The position numbers and the translations under genes are program-made. DNA of 64,000 nucleotides from Methylobacterium sp. Leaf123 (GTDB lineage Bacteria; Pseudomonadota; Alphaproteobacteria; Rhizobiales; Beijerinckiaceae): contig NZ_LMNS01000005.1 in the NCBI RefSeq assembly GCF_001423405.1, positions 23,354-87,353 of the forward strand, read 5' to 3'. Position 1 is the first letter of the stretch; the number at the start of each line of letters is the position of its first letter. The notes below the pieces were generated by a model, which did no database searches, was not told where the DNA came from, and saw only the letters and a program-made list of their open reading frames with translations. Of the stretch, positions 7,892 through 16,540 are shown one piece after another.

Positions 7892-7996
7892 ATGATCCGC
7901 AAGTTTCTCACCGCCCTCGTGCTGCCGAGGGTCATCGCCTTCATCAGCCGCCGACTCTCCGGCAAGGCCACGACCCCGACACGGCATCGGCGCTAA
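7892..7996 (+). CDS. Very small basic protein (34 aa)
   Basis: An ATG with CGGGAGA five bases upstream opens a 34-codon frame ending in TAA. The product has a hydrophobic N-terminal half (KFLTALVLPRVIAFI) and a highly basic C-terminus (SRRLSGK, then RHRR), compatible with a small membrane-associated peptide. It starts 24 bp after the stop of the DUF883-like gene, so it would be the last gene of the stress cluster. No family recognised. Support is the RBS and position only. Confidence 0.45.
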   Translation: MIRKFLTALVLPRVIAFISRRLSGKATTPTRHRR

Positions 7997-8022
7997 GCCT
8001 CCGGAACGGGCGCCGGCTCGGG

Positions 8023-8056
8023 GCGAGTAACACTCGCAGGGTCAAGCACACCCTGC
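8023..8056. terminator. Two overlapping hairpins after the stress gene cluster
   Basis: GCGAGT-AAC-ACTCGC (8023-8037) and GCAGGGT-N7-ACCCTGC (8036-8056) share two bases and could form alternately. They lie between the plus-strand stress cluster and the end of the minus-strand bestrophin gene, so they may end transcription from both sides. No T-run is seen. Confidence 0.35.
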
Positions 8057-8164
8057 CTGCGATATTCGCCGCCCTACCAGCCCGGCCAGTTCCCATGAGC
8101 CGGCCGCCAACGGGCTCTTGATCGCAGCGTTCGCCCCACGACGACGCGCAGCAGGGACGCGTGC

Positions 8165-9085
8165 CTATCGCAGCATGAACCGGTCGGCCTTCGGTGCCTC
8201 GCGGCCGGTCTCGCCGAGGGCATCGAGGATCGCCGCGTCGGCCGTGTGCAGCAGGGTGTCGAGGGGAAGGTCGTTGGCGTCAGTGCCGAACGGCTCTTCC
8301 AACTCGTCGCCGAGCGCATCGAGGCCGAAGAACGCGTAAGCCACCAGCGCCGCGATGATCGGGGTGGACCAGCCGAGCGAGCCGGCGAGCCCGAACGGCA
8401 GCAGCAGGCAATAGAGCCAGGCGGTTCGGTAGAGCAGCAGCGTGTAGGCGAAGGGCAGCGGCGTGCCGTGAATGCGCTCGCAGGTCGCCTGGATCGCCGA
8501 GAGGCTGGCGACCTTGTGCTCCAGGCTCACGAACAGCACGTCGCTTAGCGCACCGGCCTTCGTCGCCGCGGCGAGATCCCGCGTCAGCCCCGTCAGCGCG
8601 GCGTCGGCCCCGCTCGGCCGTTGCCCGAGGGTCGCGAGTTCCTCGGAGGGCAGCCAGGACGCGAGCGCCTCGGTCTCGTTCAGCCCGCGCAAACGGGCGT
8701 GCAGGGCATGGGCGAAGCCGGCACCGCGGCGCAGGCAACGGCGGCGCAGGGCCTCGTGCTCGGGCTCCGGCAGCAGCGCCGGCAGCAGCCGGGCAAGCCC
8801 GCGCAACTCGACGATGAGGCTGCCCCAGGCCCGCCGCGCCTCCCACCAGCGATCGTAGCAGGCGCCGTTACGGAAGCTCAGGAAGATCGAGAGCGCGAGC
8901 CCGACCAGGGTGAAGGGGCCGATCCCGGCCGTGACCGGGAACCACGCCGCATGCCGCTGCTCGATCGCCACCACGAGGAAGGAGAGCGCGGCGATGACGA
9001 TGACCTGCGGCGCGACCTTGGGCAGGATCGAGCCGCGCATGGCGAACAGGATCGTCAGCAGGCCGGGGCGGGGGCGGACGATCAT
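8165..9085 (-). CDS. Bestrophin-like (UPF0187/YneE family) channel protein
   Basis: A 306-residue membrane protein of the bestrophin/RFP-TM family. It shows the N-terminal SFRNGACYDRWWEARRAWG signature and two pairs of hydrophobic segments (about residues 25-75 and 220-265). The conserved FGLDALGDELEEPFGTD follows near the C-terminus. Bacterial homologues form pentameric ion channels in the inner membrane; selectivity cannot be read from sequence. I preferred ATG 9085 to an upstream in-frame TTG. It is 10 bp behind argE on the same strand, probably co-transcribed. Confidence 0.85.
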   Translation of the reverse strand: MIVRPRPGLLTILFAMRGSILPKVAPQVIVIAALSFLVVAIEQRHAAWFPVTAGIGPFTLVGLALSIFLSFRNGACYDRWWEARRAWGSLIVELRGLARLLPALLPEPEHEALRRRCLRRGAGFAHALHARLRGLNETEALASWLPSEELATLGQRPSGADAALTGLTRDLAAATKAGALSDVLFVSLEHKVASLSAIQATCERIHGTPLPFAYTLLLYRTAWLYCLLLPFGLAGSLGWSTPIIAALVAYAFFGLDALGDELEEPFGTDANDLPLDTLLHTADAAILDALGETGREAPKADRFMLR

Positions 9086-9095
9086 GGCAAGGGTC

Positions 9096-10271
9096 TCAGC
9101 CGGCGCAGGCCGCAACCAGCCGGCGCATGAAGGCCTCGCCGCGGGCGAGTTCGTCGAGAGTGATGAATTCGTCGGGCTGATGCGCCTGATCGATCGAGCC
9201 CGGTCCGCACACCACGGTCGGGATGCCGGCCCGCTGGAAGCGTCCGGCTTCGGTGGCGTAGGGCACGGTGATCGTCGCGTTGCGCCCGGCGAGCCGAAGG
9301 GCCAGCCTCTCGGCCTCCGAGCCCGGATCGGGCGCGAGCCCCGGCACGGACACTTCCTCGACCGTCGCGATATGCCCGAATTCGCCGTAGCGGTTGAGGC
9401 GTTCGCGGGTCACCCGCTCGCAGGAAGCAGCGAAGAGAGCGGGGATCTCGGCCATGTCGAGATCGGGCAGGCCGCGGAATTCCCACAGGAAGGTGCAGAG
9501 CTTCGGCAGGATGTTGCGGGCGGTACCGCCCTCGATCACGCCGACATGGACGGTGGTGTTGGGCGGGTCGAACCGGCCGGAGGCGTCGCCGCGGGCGACC
9601 ATGGCGTCGGCGATGCGGTTCAGTTCGGCGATGAGGTCGGCCGCCGCCATCACCGCGTTGGCGCCAAGGCCCGGCTTGGCCGAATGCGCCGCGTGGCCAT
9701 GCACGGTGGTGTTGTAGGTCACGACGCTCTTGTGCGCGTCCGCCACCTGCATCTCCGTCGGCTCGCCGACGATCACGGCACCCGGCCGCGGCAGGTCGGC
9801 GCCGAAGCGGGCGATGGTGTCGGCGACGCCGAGACAGGTGGTCTCCTCGTCGTAGGAGAGCAGAATGTGGATCGGCCGTGTCAGCCCGGCCTCCAGCGCC
9901 GCCGGCACCAGGGCGAGCGCCAGGGCGTCGAACCCCTTCATATCGACGGCGCCGCGGCCATAGGCGCGGCCGTCGGCCACGCGCAGGCGAAACGGATCGG
10001 AGCTCCAGGCCTGCCCCGTCACCGGCACCACGTCGGTATGGCCGGAAAGCACGACGCCGCCATCGGTCATCGGCCCGATGGTGGCGAACAGGGCGGCCTT
10101 GTCACCCTCCGCGTTCGGCACCCGGATATGGGGCACGCCCCAGCCGTCGAGATAGCCGGCCACGAAGTCGATCAGGGCGAGGTTCGACTTCGAACTCTCG
10201 GTATCGAACGCGACGAGCCGCTCCAGAAGCTCCAGCGGCGTGAGGCGGGTGCCGCCGGCCGGCGCCGTCAA
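9096..10271 (-). CDS. argE: Acetylornithine deacetylase (M20 family)
   Basis: A 391-residue metallohydrolase. Metal-binding and catalytic positions are recognisable: SGHTD (H78, D80), D110 in GAVDMKG and the DEE triplet at 141-143. It would release acetate from N-acetylornithine in arginine biosynthesis. Succinyl-diaminopimelate desuccinylase (DapE) is a related alternative, but overall similarity in the N-terminal segment favours ArgE. The apparent start is TTG, overlapping the TGA stop of apaG (TTGA), which implies translational coupling. No ATG is available nearby in frame. Confidence 0.85.
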   Translation of the reverse strand: MTAPAGGTRLTPLELLERLVAFDTESSKSNLALIDFVAGYLDGWGVPHIRVPNAEGDKAALFATIGPMTDGGVVLSGHTDVVPVTGQAWSSDPFRLRVADGRAYGRGAVDMKGFDALALALVPAALEAGLTRPIHILLSYDEETTCLGVADTIARFGADLPRPGAVIVGEPTEMQVADAHKSVVTYNTTVHGHAAHSAKPGLGANAVMAAADLIAELNRIADAMVARGDASGRFDPPNTTVHVGVIEGGTARNILPKLCTFLWEFRGLPDLDMAEIPALFAASCERVTRERLNRYGEFGHIATVEEVSVPGLAPDPGSEAERLALRLAGRNATITVPYATEAGRFQRAGIPTVVCGPGSIDQAHQPDEFITLDELARGEAFMRRLVAACAG

Positions 10272-10660
10272 TGGACGACGCGGCGCAGATGCGGCGAATC
10301 CAGCGAGAAGGCCGGGATCTCCGCCTCGAAGCTCTCGCCGCCGATCGTGGACATCGTGTAGCTGCCGGCCATCAGGCCGTCCGGCGTGGTGAGGGGGCAG
10401 CCGCTGGTGTAGCTGAACGATTCGCCCGGCTCGAGAACCGGCTGCTTGCCAACGACGCCCGCGCCGCGCACCTCCTGGCAGGCGCCGCGTCCGTCGATGA
10501 TCCGCCAGTGGCGCGAGCGGAGCTGCACCTGTTCATTGCCATTGTTCACGATCTCGACCGTGTAGGCAAAGAAGTAGCGGCTCTCGCCCGGCGAGGACTC
10601 CTCCTCGACGAATCGGGGCTCCACCGTCACCATGATGCCGCGCGTCTCGGCCTTGTACAT
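10268..10660 (-). CDS. apaG: ApaG (Co2+/Mg2+ efflux-associated) protein
   Basis: A 130-residue single-domain protein with the family's usual length. The family pattern is visible as [13 protein letters not shown], the SRHWRIIDG motif and [20 protein letters not shown]. ApaG adopts a fibronectin-III-like fold and is linked genetically to cobalt/magnesium resistance; its biochemical role is unclear. ATG 10660 is chosen on family length. Its stop overlaps the start of argE. Confidence 0.93.
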   Translation of the reverse strand: MYKAETRGIMVTVEPRFVEEESSPGESRYFFAYTVEIVNNGNEQVQLRSRHWRIIDGRGACQEVRGAGVVGKQPVLEPGESFSYTSGCPLTTPDGLMAGSYTMSTIGGESFEAEIPAFSLDSPHLRRVVH

Positions 10661-10796
10661 CGCGGGAAAGCATCTCCGTGGACGGCGCACAGGCCGCATC
10701 GCGACATCTGCGACGCGCCGTGGTACGTGGCGCCAGAAATCTCGTCAATCGCGGTCGCCTACGTGGGCGGACGGTGGGGCGGAGGGCGGAGACCAC

Positions 10797-11276
10797 GTGC
10801 CGAACGCTTCGCACCGGAGCGCCCTGGAGACCGGGCGGCCCGACCGTCTGCCGCTCGCGGCCGGCACGGCTCTGGGCGCCCTCCTGACGCTCGGCCTCGC
10901 CGTCGGCTTCGCGTGGTGGAACCCGGCGCAGAACCGGTGGCCGGCCCTGGCTTTGGTGCTGGCGCTCTGTCTCGACGCCGCGGCGCGGATCGTGGCGCGA
11001 GCCGTGCGGCAGCGGACGGGCGTGGAAACGGAGTTCCGCGGCCTTCCCTCGCCGATGCTCGCGCTCGGGAATGCGGCGTGGATCGCTGCGGTCGTGGTGG
11101 CCATCGCCGCCGGCCTGCGGCCCACGCTGTTTCCGCTGCTGGCGAGCGCGCTCGCGGGTCTGATCGCGATGGGGGCCTGCGCTCGGCTCGCGCTGGCGCG
11201 GATGGTGGTGGTGATCGAGGCGGCGGAACGCGCGGCGGCCGAGGCCAAGGGCAAAGGCGAGGGAACGGGACGATGA
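10797..11276 (+). CDS. Small integral membrane protein, function unknown
   Basis: A 159-residue protein with four likely transmembrane segments (about 20-40, 46-62, 95-115 and 118-140) and a charged, Lys/Ala/Glu-rich tail. The start is GTG 10797 with GGAGGGCGGAG upstream. The last codons overlap the ATG of dcd (ATGA), so it is translationally coupled to that gene. I do not recognise a family. Confidence 0.65.
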   Translation: MPNASHRSALETGRPDRLPLAAGTALGALLTLGLAVGFAWWNPAQNRWPALALVLALCLDAAARIVARAVRQRTGVETEFRGLPSPMLALGNAAWIAAVVVAIAAGLRPTLFPLLASALAGLIAMGACARLALARMVVVIEAAERAAAEAKGKGEGTGR

Positions 11277-12394
11277 GCGGAGACGTGCCGGCCGCATCCG
11301 GTATCCTGCCGGCGCAGGCCATCACGGCGCTGACGCAAGCCGGGGCGATCCGCCCCGCAAGCCGCTACGCCGCCGACCAGATCCAGCCCGCGAGCCTCGA
11401 CCTGCGGCTCGGCAGCCGTGCCTACCGGGTGCGCACGAGCTTCCTGCCCGGCAGCGGGCGCTCGGTCGCGACCTGCGTCGCGGCCTTCGCGCTGCACGAG
11501 ATCGACCTGACGCAGGGCGCCGTCTTGGAGACGGGCTGCGTCTACATCGCCGAATTGCAGGAAACCCTGGCGCTCCCCCCCGATCTCAGCGCCAGCGCCA
11601 ACCCGAAAAGCTCGACCGGGCGCATCGACGTGTTCACCCGCGTGATCACCGACCGCGCCAGCGCCTTCGATCAGATCGAAGCGGGTTATGCCGGCCAGCT
11701 CTACGCCGAGATCTCGCCGCGCACCTTCCCGGTGCGGGTGCGGACCGGCTCGCGCCTGTCGCAGATCCGTTTCCGCCAGGGCGACCCGCGGCTGCGGGAA
11801 TCGGAACTCGCCGCGCTCCATGCCAGCGACCCGCTGATCGATATCGCGTCACCCTCGCTTCAGGGCGGCGTGCCGGTCTCGGTCGATCTCGCGGGCTTCG
11901 ACGGGCTGATCGGCTACCGGGCCAAGCGCCATACCGGCCTGATCGACGTCGACCGGCCGCGCGGCCACCGCACGCGCGACTTCTGGGAGCCGCTGCCGGC
12001 CGATGGCAGCCGCACGCTGATCCTCGATCCCGGCCAGTTCTACATCCTGGCCTCGAAAGAGGCGGTGCGGGTGCCGGCCGACCACGCGGCCGAGATGGTG
12101 CCGTTCGATCCCCTAGTCGGCGAGTTCCGCGTCCACTATGCCGGCTTCTTCGATCCGGGCTTCGGCCTCAGCGAAGCGGGCGGAGCCGGTGCCCGCGCGG
12201 TGCTCGAAGTGCGCTCGCGCGACGTGCCGTTCCTTCTGGAAGACGGCCAGATCGTCGGCCGCCTCGTCTACGAGCGCATGCTGGAACGGCCCGCGACCCT
12301 CTACGGCGCCGCGGGCGCCGGCTCGAATTATCAGGCCCAGGGGCTGAAGCTCTCGAAGCATTTCGCCACCGAGCCCGAGCCACCCGCGGCCTGA
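11273..12394 (+). CDS. dcd: 2'-deoxycytidine 5'-triphosphate deaminase, long alphaproteobacterial form
   Basis: A 373-residue protein, about twice the size of E. coli Dcd. It has two related dUTPase/Dcd-fold halves, with QPASLDLRLGSRAYRV in the first and PGQFYILASKEAVRVP in the second. Other family cues include NPKSSTGRIDVFTRVITD and the final YERML, SNYQAQGLKLSKHF. It would convert dCTP to dUTP for thymidylate synthesis. The double-length version is the normal form annotated in Rhizobiales. It is coupled to the membrane-protein gene before it. Confidence 0.85.
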   Translation: MSGDVPAASGILPAQAITALTQAGAIRPASRYAADQIQPASLDLRLGSRAYRVRTSFLPGSGRSVATCVAAFALHEIDLTQGAVLETGCVYIAELQETLALPPDLSASANPKSSTGRIDVFTRVITDRASAFDQIEAGYAGQLYAEISPRTFPVRVRTGSRLSQIRFRQGDPRLRESELAALHASDPLIDIASPSLQGGVPVSVDLAGFDGLIGYRAKRHTGLIDVDRPRGHRTRDFWEPLPADGSRTLILDPGQFYILASKEAVRVPADHAAEMVPFDPLVGEFRVHYAGFFDPGFGLSEAGGAGARAVLEVRSRDVPFLLEDGQIVGRLVYERMLERPATLYGAAGAGSNYQAQGLKLSKHFATEPEPPAA

Positions 12395-12431
12395 TCGCTC
12401 CGCCGCGGCCACCGGCGTCGCCCCTGCACGG

Positions 12432-13319
12432 TTAGGCGCCGACGCGGTCTTGATCCTCGATCTCGGGCGCCACCTGTCCGAAATTGAGCACCGAGACCAG
12501 CGTCACGCCGCCGACGATGTTGCCGAGCAGCGTCGGAACGAAGAAGCCGGTGAGATATTTCGGAAAATCGATCTCGCCGGTGGCGACGAGGTAATAGGCA
12601 TCGACCGAGCCGGCGACGATGTGGGCGAGCCCGCACATCGAGACCAGCGACGTCATCAGGATGATTATGAAGGGCGCCGCCGAGCCCGAGGCCGGCAGGA
12701 TCCACACCATCAGGGCGATCAGCCATCCGGCGAACACCGCCTTGATCACCGTGGTCCAGAATGGGTCCTCGATGGTGTGACGGCTGATCTCGGCAAAAGC
12801 CTCCCGCACCTCCGGCTTGAACGCGTCGGTATGGGCCAGGACCGAGGCGATGGCGATCGTCGCCACGATGTTGGCGACGAGCACGATGCCCCAGAGCCGC
12901 AGAACCCGCGTCAACGCGCCGAACGTCCGCTCGGTGAGGAGCGGCAGAATCGGCGTCACCGTGTTCTCGGTAAAGAGCTGCTGGCGCCCGAGCACGACGA
13001 TGAGGAAGCCGATCGAATAGCCCGCGCTGGTGATGAGTTCGGTCCAGGGCGCGTGCGGCAGATGCCCTTTGAGCACGCCCGGGACGATCAGCGAGAAACC
13101 CATGGTGAGCCCGGCGGCGAACCCCGAGAGCGAGAGGGCCAGCCATGTGCGGCGCATCTCCTCCTCGCCTTCCCGCCGGATGATCTCGTGCAGGATCAAC
13201 GCATCCGGGCGGTGGGCCTTCTCGACCTGGGCGTCGTCCTTCTCGCGGGTGTGGGCGCCGTGGGTCTTCGGTTCACCCCGGTTTTCCGGCTCTCCGTGCG
13301 TACGGGAATCCTGGGACAT
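12432..13319 (-). CDS. Formate/nitrite transporter (FNT/FocA-like) family protein
   Basis: A 295-residue protein with a hydrophilic, charged N-terminal extension (about 1-55) followed by six transmembrane segments of the FNT fold (SGFAAGLTMGFSLIVPG, GYSIGFLIVVLGRQQLFTENT, and an AHIVAGSVDAYYLV region). FNT proteins form pentameric channels for formate, nitrite or related anions. ATG 13319 follows GAGGG. Given the formate metabolism elsewhere in the window, formate is an attractive substrate. The long N-terminal extension is typical of a distinct FNT subfamily whose substrate is unclear. Confidence 0.82.
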   Translation of the reverse strand: MSQDSRTHGEPENRGEPKTHGAHTREKDDAQVEKAHRPDALILHEIIRREGEEEMRRTWLALSLSGFAAGLTMGFSLIVPGVLKGHLPHAPWTELITSAGYSIGFLIVVLGRQQLFTENTVTPILPLLTERTFGALTRVLRLWGIVLVANIVATIAIASVLAHTDAFKPEVREAFAEISRHTIEDPFWTTVIKAVFAGWLIALMVWILPASGSAAPFIIILMTSLVSMCGLAHIVAGSVDAYYLVATGEIDFPKYLTGFFVPTLLGNIVGGVTLVSVLNFGQVAPEIEDQDRVGA

Positions 13320-13430
13320 GCGGCCCTCGGCGGTCGTCTCGTCGCAGCCCAACGTACGGCAGCGCTTGCGTGCTCCCTGCGCGCAGAGATTTATTTCATG
13401 ACGGCCAGCACGTCGCCGGAAGCGAAATGC

Positions 13431-14168
13431 CTACGGCCGAAGCCCGGCCAGCAACGCCTCCACGGCCGCGCGCGCCGCTGCCACAGCGTCCCTGTCGCGA
13501 CCGCGAACGACGATGCGGTTGCGAAATCCCTCCGGCGTCATCGACGGATAGGAGCCGATCGAGACATCGCCATGCGCAGCGGCGATTTCGGCGAGGCCAC
13601 CGGCGAAGTTGCCCTCGGGGATCGCGCCCGCCTCGATCGTCTCGGACAGCACCGGCGCGTTGCCCGTCAGCGTCGGGCGGATCTCGTCGAGCATCGCCGC
13701 CATGATCTGCGGCACGCCGGCCATGACAAAGACGTTGCCGAGCCGGAAGCCCGGCGCCTTCGAGACGGGGTTGGCGATCAGGTCGGCCCCGTCGGGGATG
13801 CGGGCCATGCGCAGGCGCGCCGCGTTGAGATCCTCCGGCCGGTGCCGCTCCAACAGCATGGCGCGGGCGCGGGGATCGACGTCGATGCCGACGCCGAAGG
13901 CCTCCGCCACGCTGTCGGCGGTGATGTCGTCATGGGTCGGGCCGATGCCGCCAGAGGTGAAGAGATAGGTGTAGCGCGCCCGCAGCGCGTTCACCGCGGC
14001 GACGATCTCCTCTTTCACGTCCGGCACGATGCGCACCTCGCGCAGGTCCACGCCGATCTCGGTCAGCACCTCGGCGATGGTGCCGATGTTCTTGTCCTTG
14101 GTACGGCCCGAGAGAATCTCGTCGCCGATGACGAGGATGGCGGCGGTGACGTTGGAACTCTGGGACAT
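13431..14168 (-). CDS. CinA-like / molybdopterin-binding domain protein
   Basis: A 245-residue protein with an N-terminal MoaB/Mog-type domain (about 8-170). LVIGDEILSGRTKDKN and TSGGIGPTHDDITADSVA are the hallmark motifs of the CinA N-terminal (COG1058) family. The C-terminal nicotinamide-nucleotide amidase domain of full-length CinA is absent. Stand-alone forms are common in alphaproteobacteria. Related archaeal and yeast proteins act on FAD or NAD metabolites, so a nucleotide pyrophosphatase or detoxifying role is possible. GAGG precedes ATG 14168. Confidence 0.85.
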   Translation of the reverse strand: MSQSSNVTAAILVIGDEILSGRTKDKNIGTIAEVLTEIGVDLREVRIVPDVKEEIVAAVNALRARYTYLFTSGGIGPTHDDITADSVAEAFGVGIDVDPRARAMLLERHRPEDLNAARLRMARIPDGADLIANPVSKAPGFRLGNVFVMAGVPQIMAAMLDEIRPTLTGNAPVLSETIEAGAIPEGNFAGGLAEIAAAHGDVSIGSYPSMTPEGFRNRIVVRGRDRDAVAAARAAVEALLAGLRP

Positions 14169-14251
14169 GCGGCCTCGGGGGCGATGATCGGGGTGGAAGC
14201 TAGGGCGCGGATGCGCGAAAGCGAAAGCCCCTCGTTCCGCCCCGGCCCGCG

Positions 14252-14995
14252 ATGCGCTTCCCCTCCCCCCTGATCGAAGGGCGCCTTGTGCGGCGCTACA
14301 AGCGCTTCCTCGCCGACGTGCGGCTTCCCGACGGAACGATGGTGACGGCGCATTGCGCCAATCCCGGTGCGATGCTGGGGCTAAACACGGAAGGGTTTCG
14401 CGTCCTGCTCTCGCCCTCGACCAATCCGGCGCGAAAACTCGGGTTCTCGTGGGAGCTGGTGGAGGCGGTGCTGCCCGGCGGGCCGCAATGGGTCGGCATC
14501 AACACCGCCCGGCCCAATGCCCTCGTCGCCGAAGCCTTTCGCGCGAACACACTCGCGCCGCTGATCGGCTACGAGACGCTCCGGCCGGAGGTCGCCTACG
14601 GAAAGGCGAGCCGCGTCGATTTCCTGGCGAGCGGAGGCGGCCTGCCGCCCTGCCATGTCGAGGTGAAGAACTGCCACCTCATGCGCCAAGCGGGGCTCGC
14701 GGAGTTTCCCGATTGCAAAGCGGCCCGCTCGGCCCGCCACATGGAAGAACTGGCCGGCGTCGTCACCGCGGGCGGACGGGCGATGCTGATCGTGGTGATC
14801 CAGATGCGGGCCGACGCCTTCGACGTCGCCCGCGACATCGACCCGGTCTTCGACCGTGCGCTTCGTGTGGCTTTGGCGGCCGGCGTCGAGGCCTACGCCT
14901 ATACCTGCGCGGTCGGGCCGGAGGGCGTCGTGATCGACACGCCGGTCCCGATCCTCACATCAGCAGCGAGTCCCATCGGCAGCGCGACGCCATGA
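14252..14995 (+). CDS. sfsA: DNA/RNA nuclease SfsA
   Basis: A 247-residue SfsA-family protein. It opens with LIEGRLVRRYKRFLADV and includes CANPGAM. The core has the PD-(D/E)XK-like segment (RVDFL then HVEVKNCHLM and GFPD-type EFPDCKAARSARH). Homologues have nuclease activity and were first linked to sugar-fermentation stimulation. The last dozen residues after VPIL are not typical of the family and overlap the convergent gene at 14899-15471 by 97 bp, suggesting that the native stop was lost at a rearrangement point. Confidence 0.9.
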   Translation: MRFPSPLIEGRLVRRYKRFLADVRLPDGTMVTAHCANPGAMLGLNTEGFRVLLSPSTNPARKLGFSWELVEAVLPGGPQWVGINTARPNALVAEAFRANTLAPLIGYETLRPEVAYGKASRVDFLASGGGLPPCHVEVKNCHLMRQAGLAEFPDCKAARSARHMEELAGVVTAGGRAMLIVVIQMRADAFDVARDIDPVFDRALRVALAAGVEAYAYTCAVGPEGVVIDTPVPILTSAASPIGSATP

Positions 14996-15471
14996 TGGTG
15001 AAGGGTGGATAAAAGGCGTTCCAAGTTTTCGGTCGTGGTGGACCGCTCGGGAACGATCAACACACCGCCGTTGAACATGTGAATGAGAAGGCGCGGGCCC
15101 AATTTTTCGATCGATCGGATCATGCCCCATTTATAAAGAACATGACCATGCATCGATCGGGCGTCGATGCCTCGCTCACCGTAAGATAAACAGGCTCCTC
15201 CCCGGTATCTGAGCATGATTATCAGGGGACGGACCGCGAAGATTTCCAATGCGGCAAGCAATAGAGCCGCCGCCGGGAGCCACGCATATCGACCGGCCCC
15301 GGTCGCAAAGGCGACTGCGACCAATATAAATGCGATCGATAGGAAGATTTTTATCAATCTTGCGTTAGGGCCAAATTTTTCAACGAATACTCCGACCGCT
15401 AAATCGGCTCTTCTGAGCCTGAACGGCCCGATGACATCAAAACCGGGGGGCGCGTGGCTGCGTGGCGGCAC
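14899..15471 (-). CDS. YcxB-like membrane protein in a low-GC patch
   Basis: Up to 190 residues, with the start uncertain (GTG 15471 is the upstream limit; no in-frame ATG with an RBS is seen). Two adjacent transmembrane segments (about 40-80) are followed by a soluble domain. The pattern, KWGMIRSIEKLG and then MFNGGVLIVPERSTTTENLE, resembles the C-terminal YcxB-like domain. DNA from about 15000 to 15440 is clearly poorer in GC than its neighbours and uses many A/T-ending codons, a sign of acquisition. The last ~30 codons run antisense into sfsA, so the C-terminus may be altered. Confidence 0.55.
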   Translation of the reverse strand: MPPRSHAPPGFDVIGPFRLRRADLAVGVFVEKFGPNARLIKIFLSIAFILVAVAFATGAGRYAWLPAAALLLAALEIFAVRPLIIMLRYRGGACLSYGERGIDARSMHGHVLYKWGMIRSIEKLGPRLLIHMFNGGVLIVPERSTTTENLERLLSTLHHHGVALPMGLAADVRIGTGVSITTPSGPTAQV

Positions 15472-15483
15472 GGATCAACAAGC

Positions 15484-15504
15484 GTCTTCTCTGCTGGAGA
15501 AGAC
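15484..15504. repeat. Perfect 8-bp hairpin between the YcxB-like and FkbM genes
   Basis: GTCTTCTC and GAGAAGAC are separated by a 5-base loop. It lies 69 bp after the stop of the minus-strand FkbM gene. There is no T-tract, so it may be a weak terminator or an mRNA 3'-end hairpin. Confidence 0.35.
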
Positions 15505-15572
15505 AACTCTATCATGTCAAAGCTACAACTCAATGCTGTAGTGGCAGCCGAACTCAATCGGCCCCCCACATG

Positions 15573-16400
15573 TCACTGGCGCTCAAACATCAGGTTGAGC
15601 CGCGTGCGGGCGATCTGGCGGTAGCCGTATTTGTGGAGCAGGTTCGGCAGGTCGATCTGCCACTGGTCGGCACCGTTCTCGATGACAAGCAGGGACGGGA
15701 GCAGCGAGGCCGGCGCATCGCGCAGGAACGGCTCCAGAATCAGATCCTCGGCGCCCTCGACATCGAGCTTGATCGCGTCGATGCGCTCGATCCCCTCCGA
15801 GCGGCACAGCTCCACCAGCGTCACCGCCGGCACGCGCACCGTCGCGTTCTTGTGAGTGCCGACGATCTTCACACTCGACTCGCCGCGGTTGCGCGGATCG
15901 ATGAACAGGGTCAGCTCGCCGGACTTGTCGGCCACCGCGCAGGCGATGGCCTTCACCGTGCCGAACGGGTTCTGGCCGATGTTGAAGGTCAGCCGGTCGA
16001 ACACGTCGGGCTGCGGCTCCACCGCGAGGATGCGCGCCCGCCGGCCGGTGAAGCCCGCCACGAACAGAGCGTAGGCGCCGATATTGGCGCCGATATCGAG
16101 GAACACCGCATCCTCCCGCAGGCGCTCCTTGAGGAAGGCCCGCTCCTGCGGATCGAAGAACTGCGGGGTGAAGAGCACCTTCTTCTCGCAGTTGTTGTTG
16201 TAGGGGTGCAGCCGCATCCGCGCGCCGTAGCGCTCGACGTCGAGCGGCCGGCCGCGCATCATCGAGATGGCGAGGCGGCGCAGGAACATCGCCATCCGCC
16301 GCGCGCGCCAGGAATGCTCGGGGAGCTTCTGGGTGCGCTCCGCGATCCGCGCGACGAGGCCGGTGGGAGCGTAGGTGCCGTAGGGCGAGGTGTCCGTCAT
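15573..16400 (-). CDS. FkbM-family SAM-dependent methyltransferase
   Basis: A 275-residue protein. The SAM-binding motif I is DIGANIG (102-108), motif II includes AVEPQ (126-130), and the FkbM-specific IDAIKLDVEGAE follows near residue 215. FkbM enzymes methylate hydroxyl groups on sugars or polyketides and are often found with surface-polysaccharide genes. ATG 16400 is the best match to family length, although the open frame extends further upstream. It is isolated from other glycan genes, so the acceptor is unknown. Confidence 0.87.
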   Translation of the reverse strand: MTDTSPYGTYAPTGLVARIAERTQKLPEHSWRARRMAMFLRRLAISMMRGRPLDVERYGARMRLHPYNNNCEKKVLFTPQFFDPQERAFLKERLREDAVFLDIGANIGAYALFVAGFTGRRARILAVEPQPDVFDRLTFNIGQNPFGTVKAIACAVADKSGELTLFIDPRNRGESSVKIVGTHKNATVRVPAVTLVELCRSEGIERIDAIKLDVEGAEDLILEPFLRDAPASLLPSLLVIENGADQWQIDLPNLLHKYGYRQIARTRLNLMFERQ

Positions 16401-16540
16401 CGTGCCGGGGTGATGCCAGCCCGGCGCAGCCGCGGCAAGTCGGGCGCTGATCGCGCGCGACGCGCCAAACGCCGTCCGTTGTCGCAGGAAGCCCCATCGC
16501 CGCCTTTGACAACGGCGCCCCGGCACCCGAAGACATCGGG

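Noticed and set aside
10271..11272. N-terminal extension that would make the dcd frame 707 codons
   Set aside because: The added part is Arg/Gly-rich and antisense to apaG; ATG 11273 overlaps the preceding stop and gives the normal family length.
15046..15069. GGAAC ... CGTT near 15046
   Set aside because: The spacer is only 14 bases and the site lies inside a coding region with no gene downstream in that direction.
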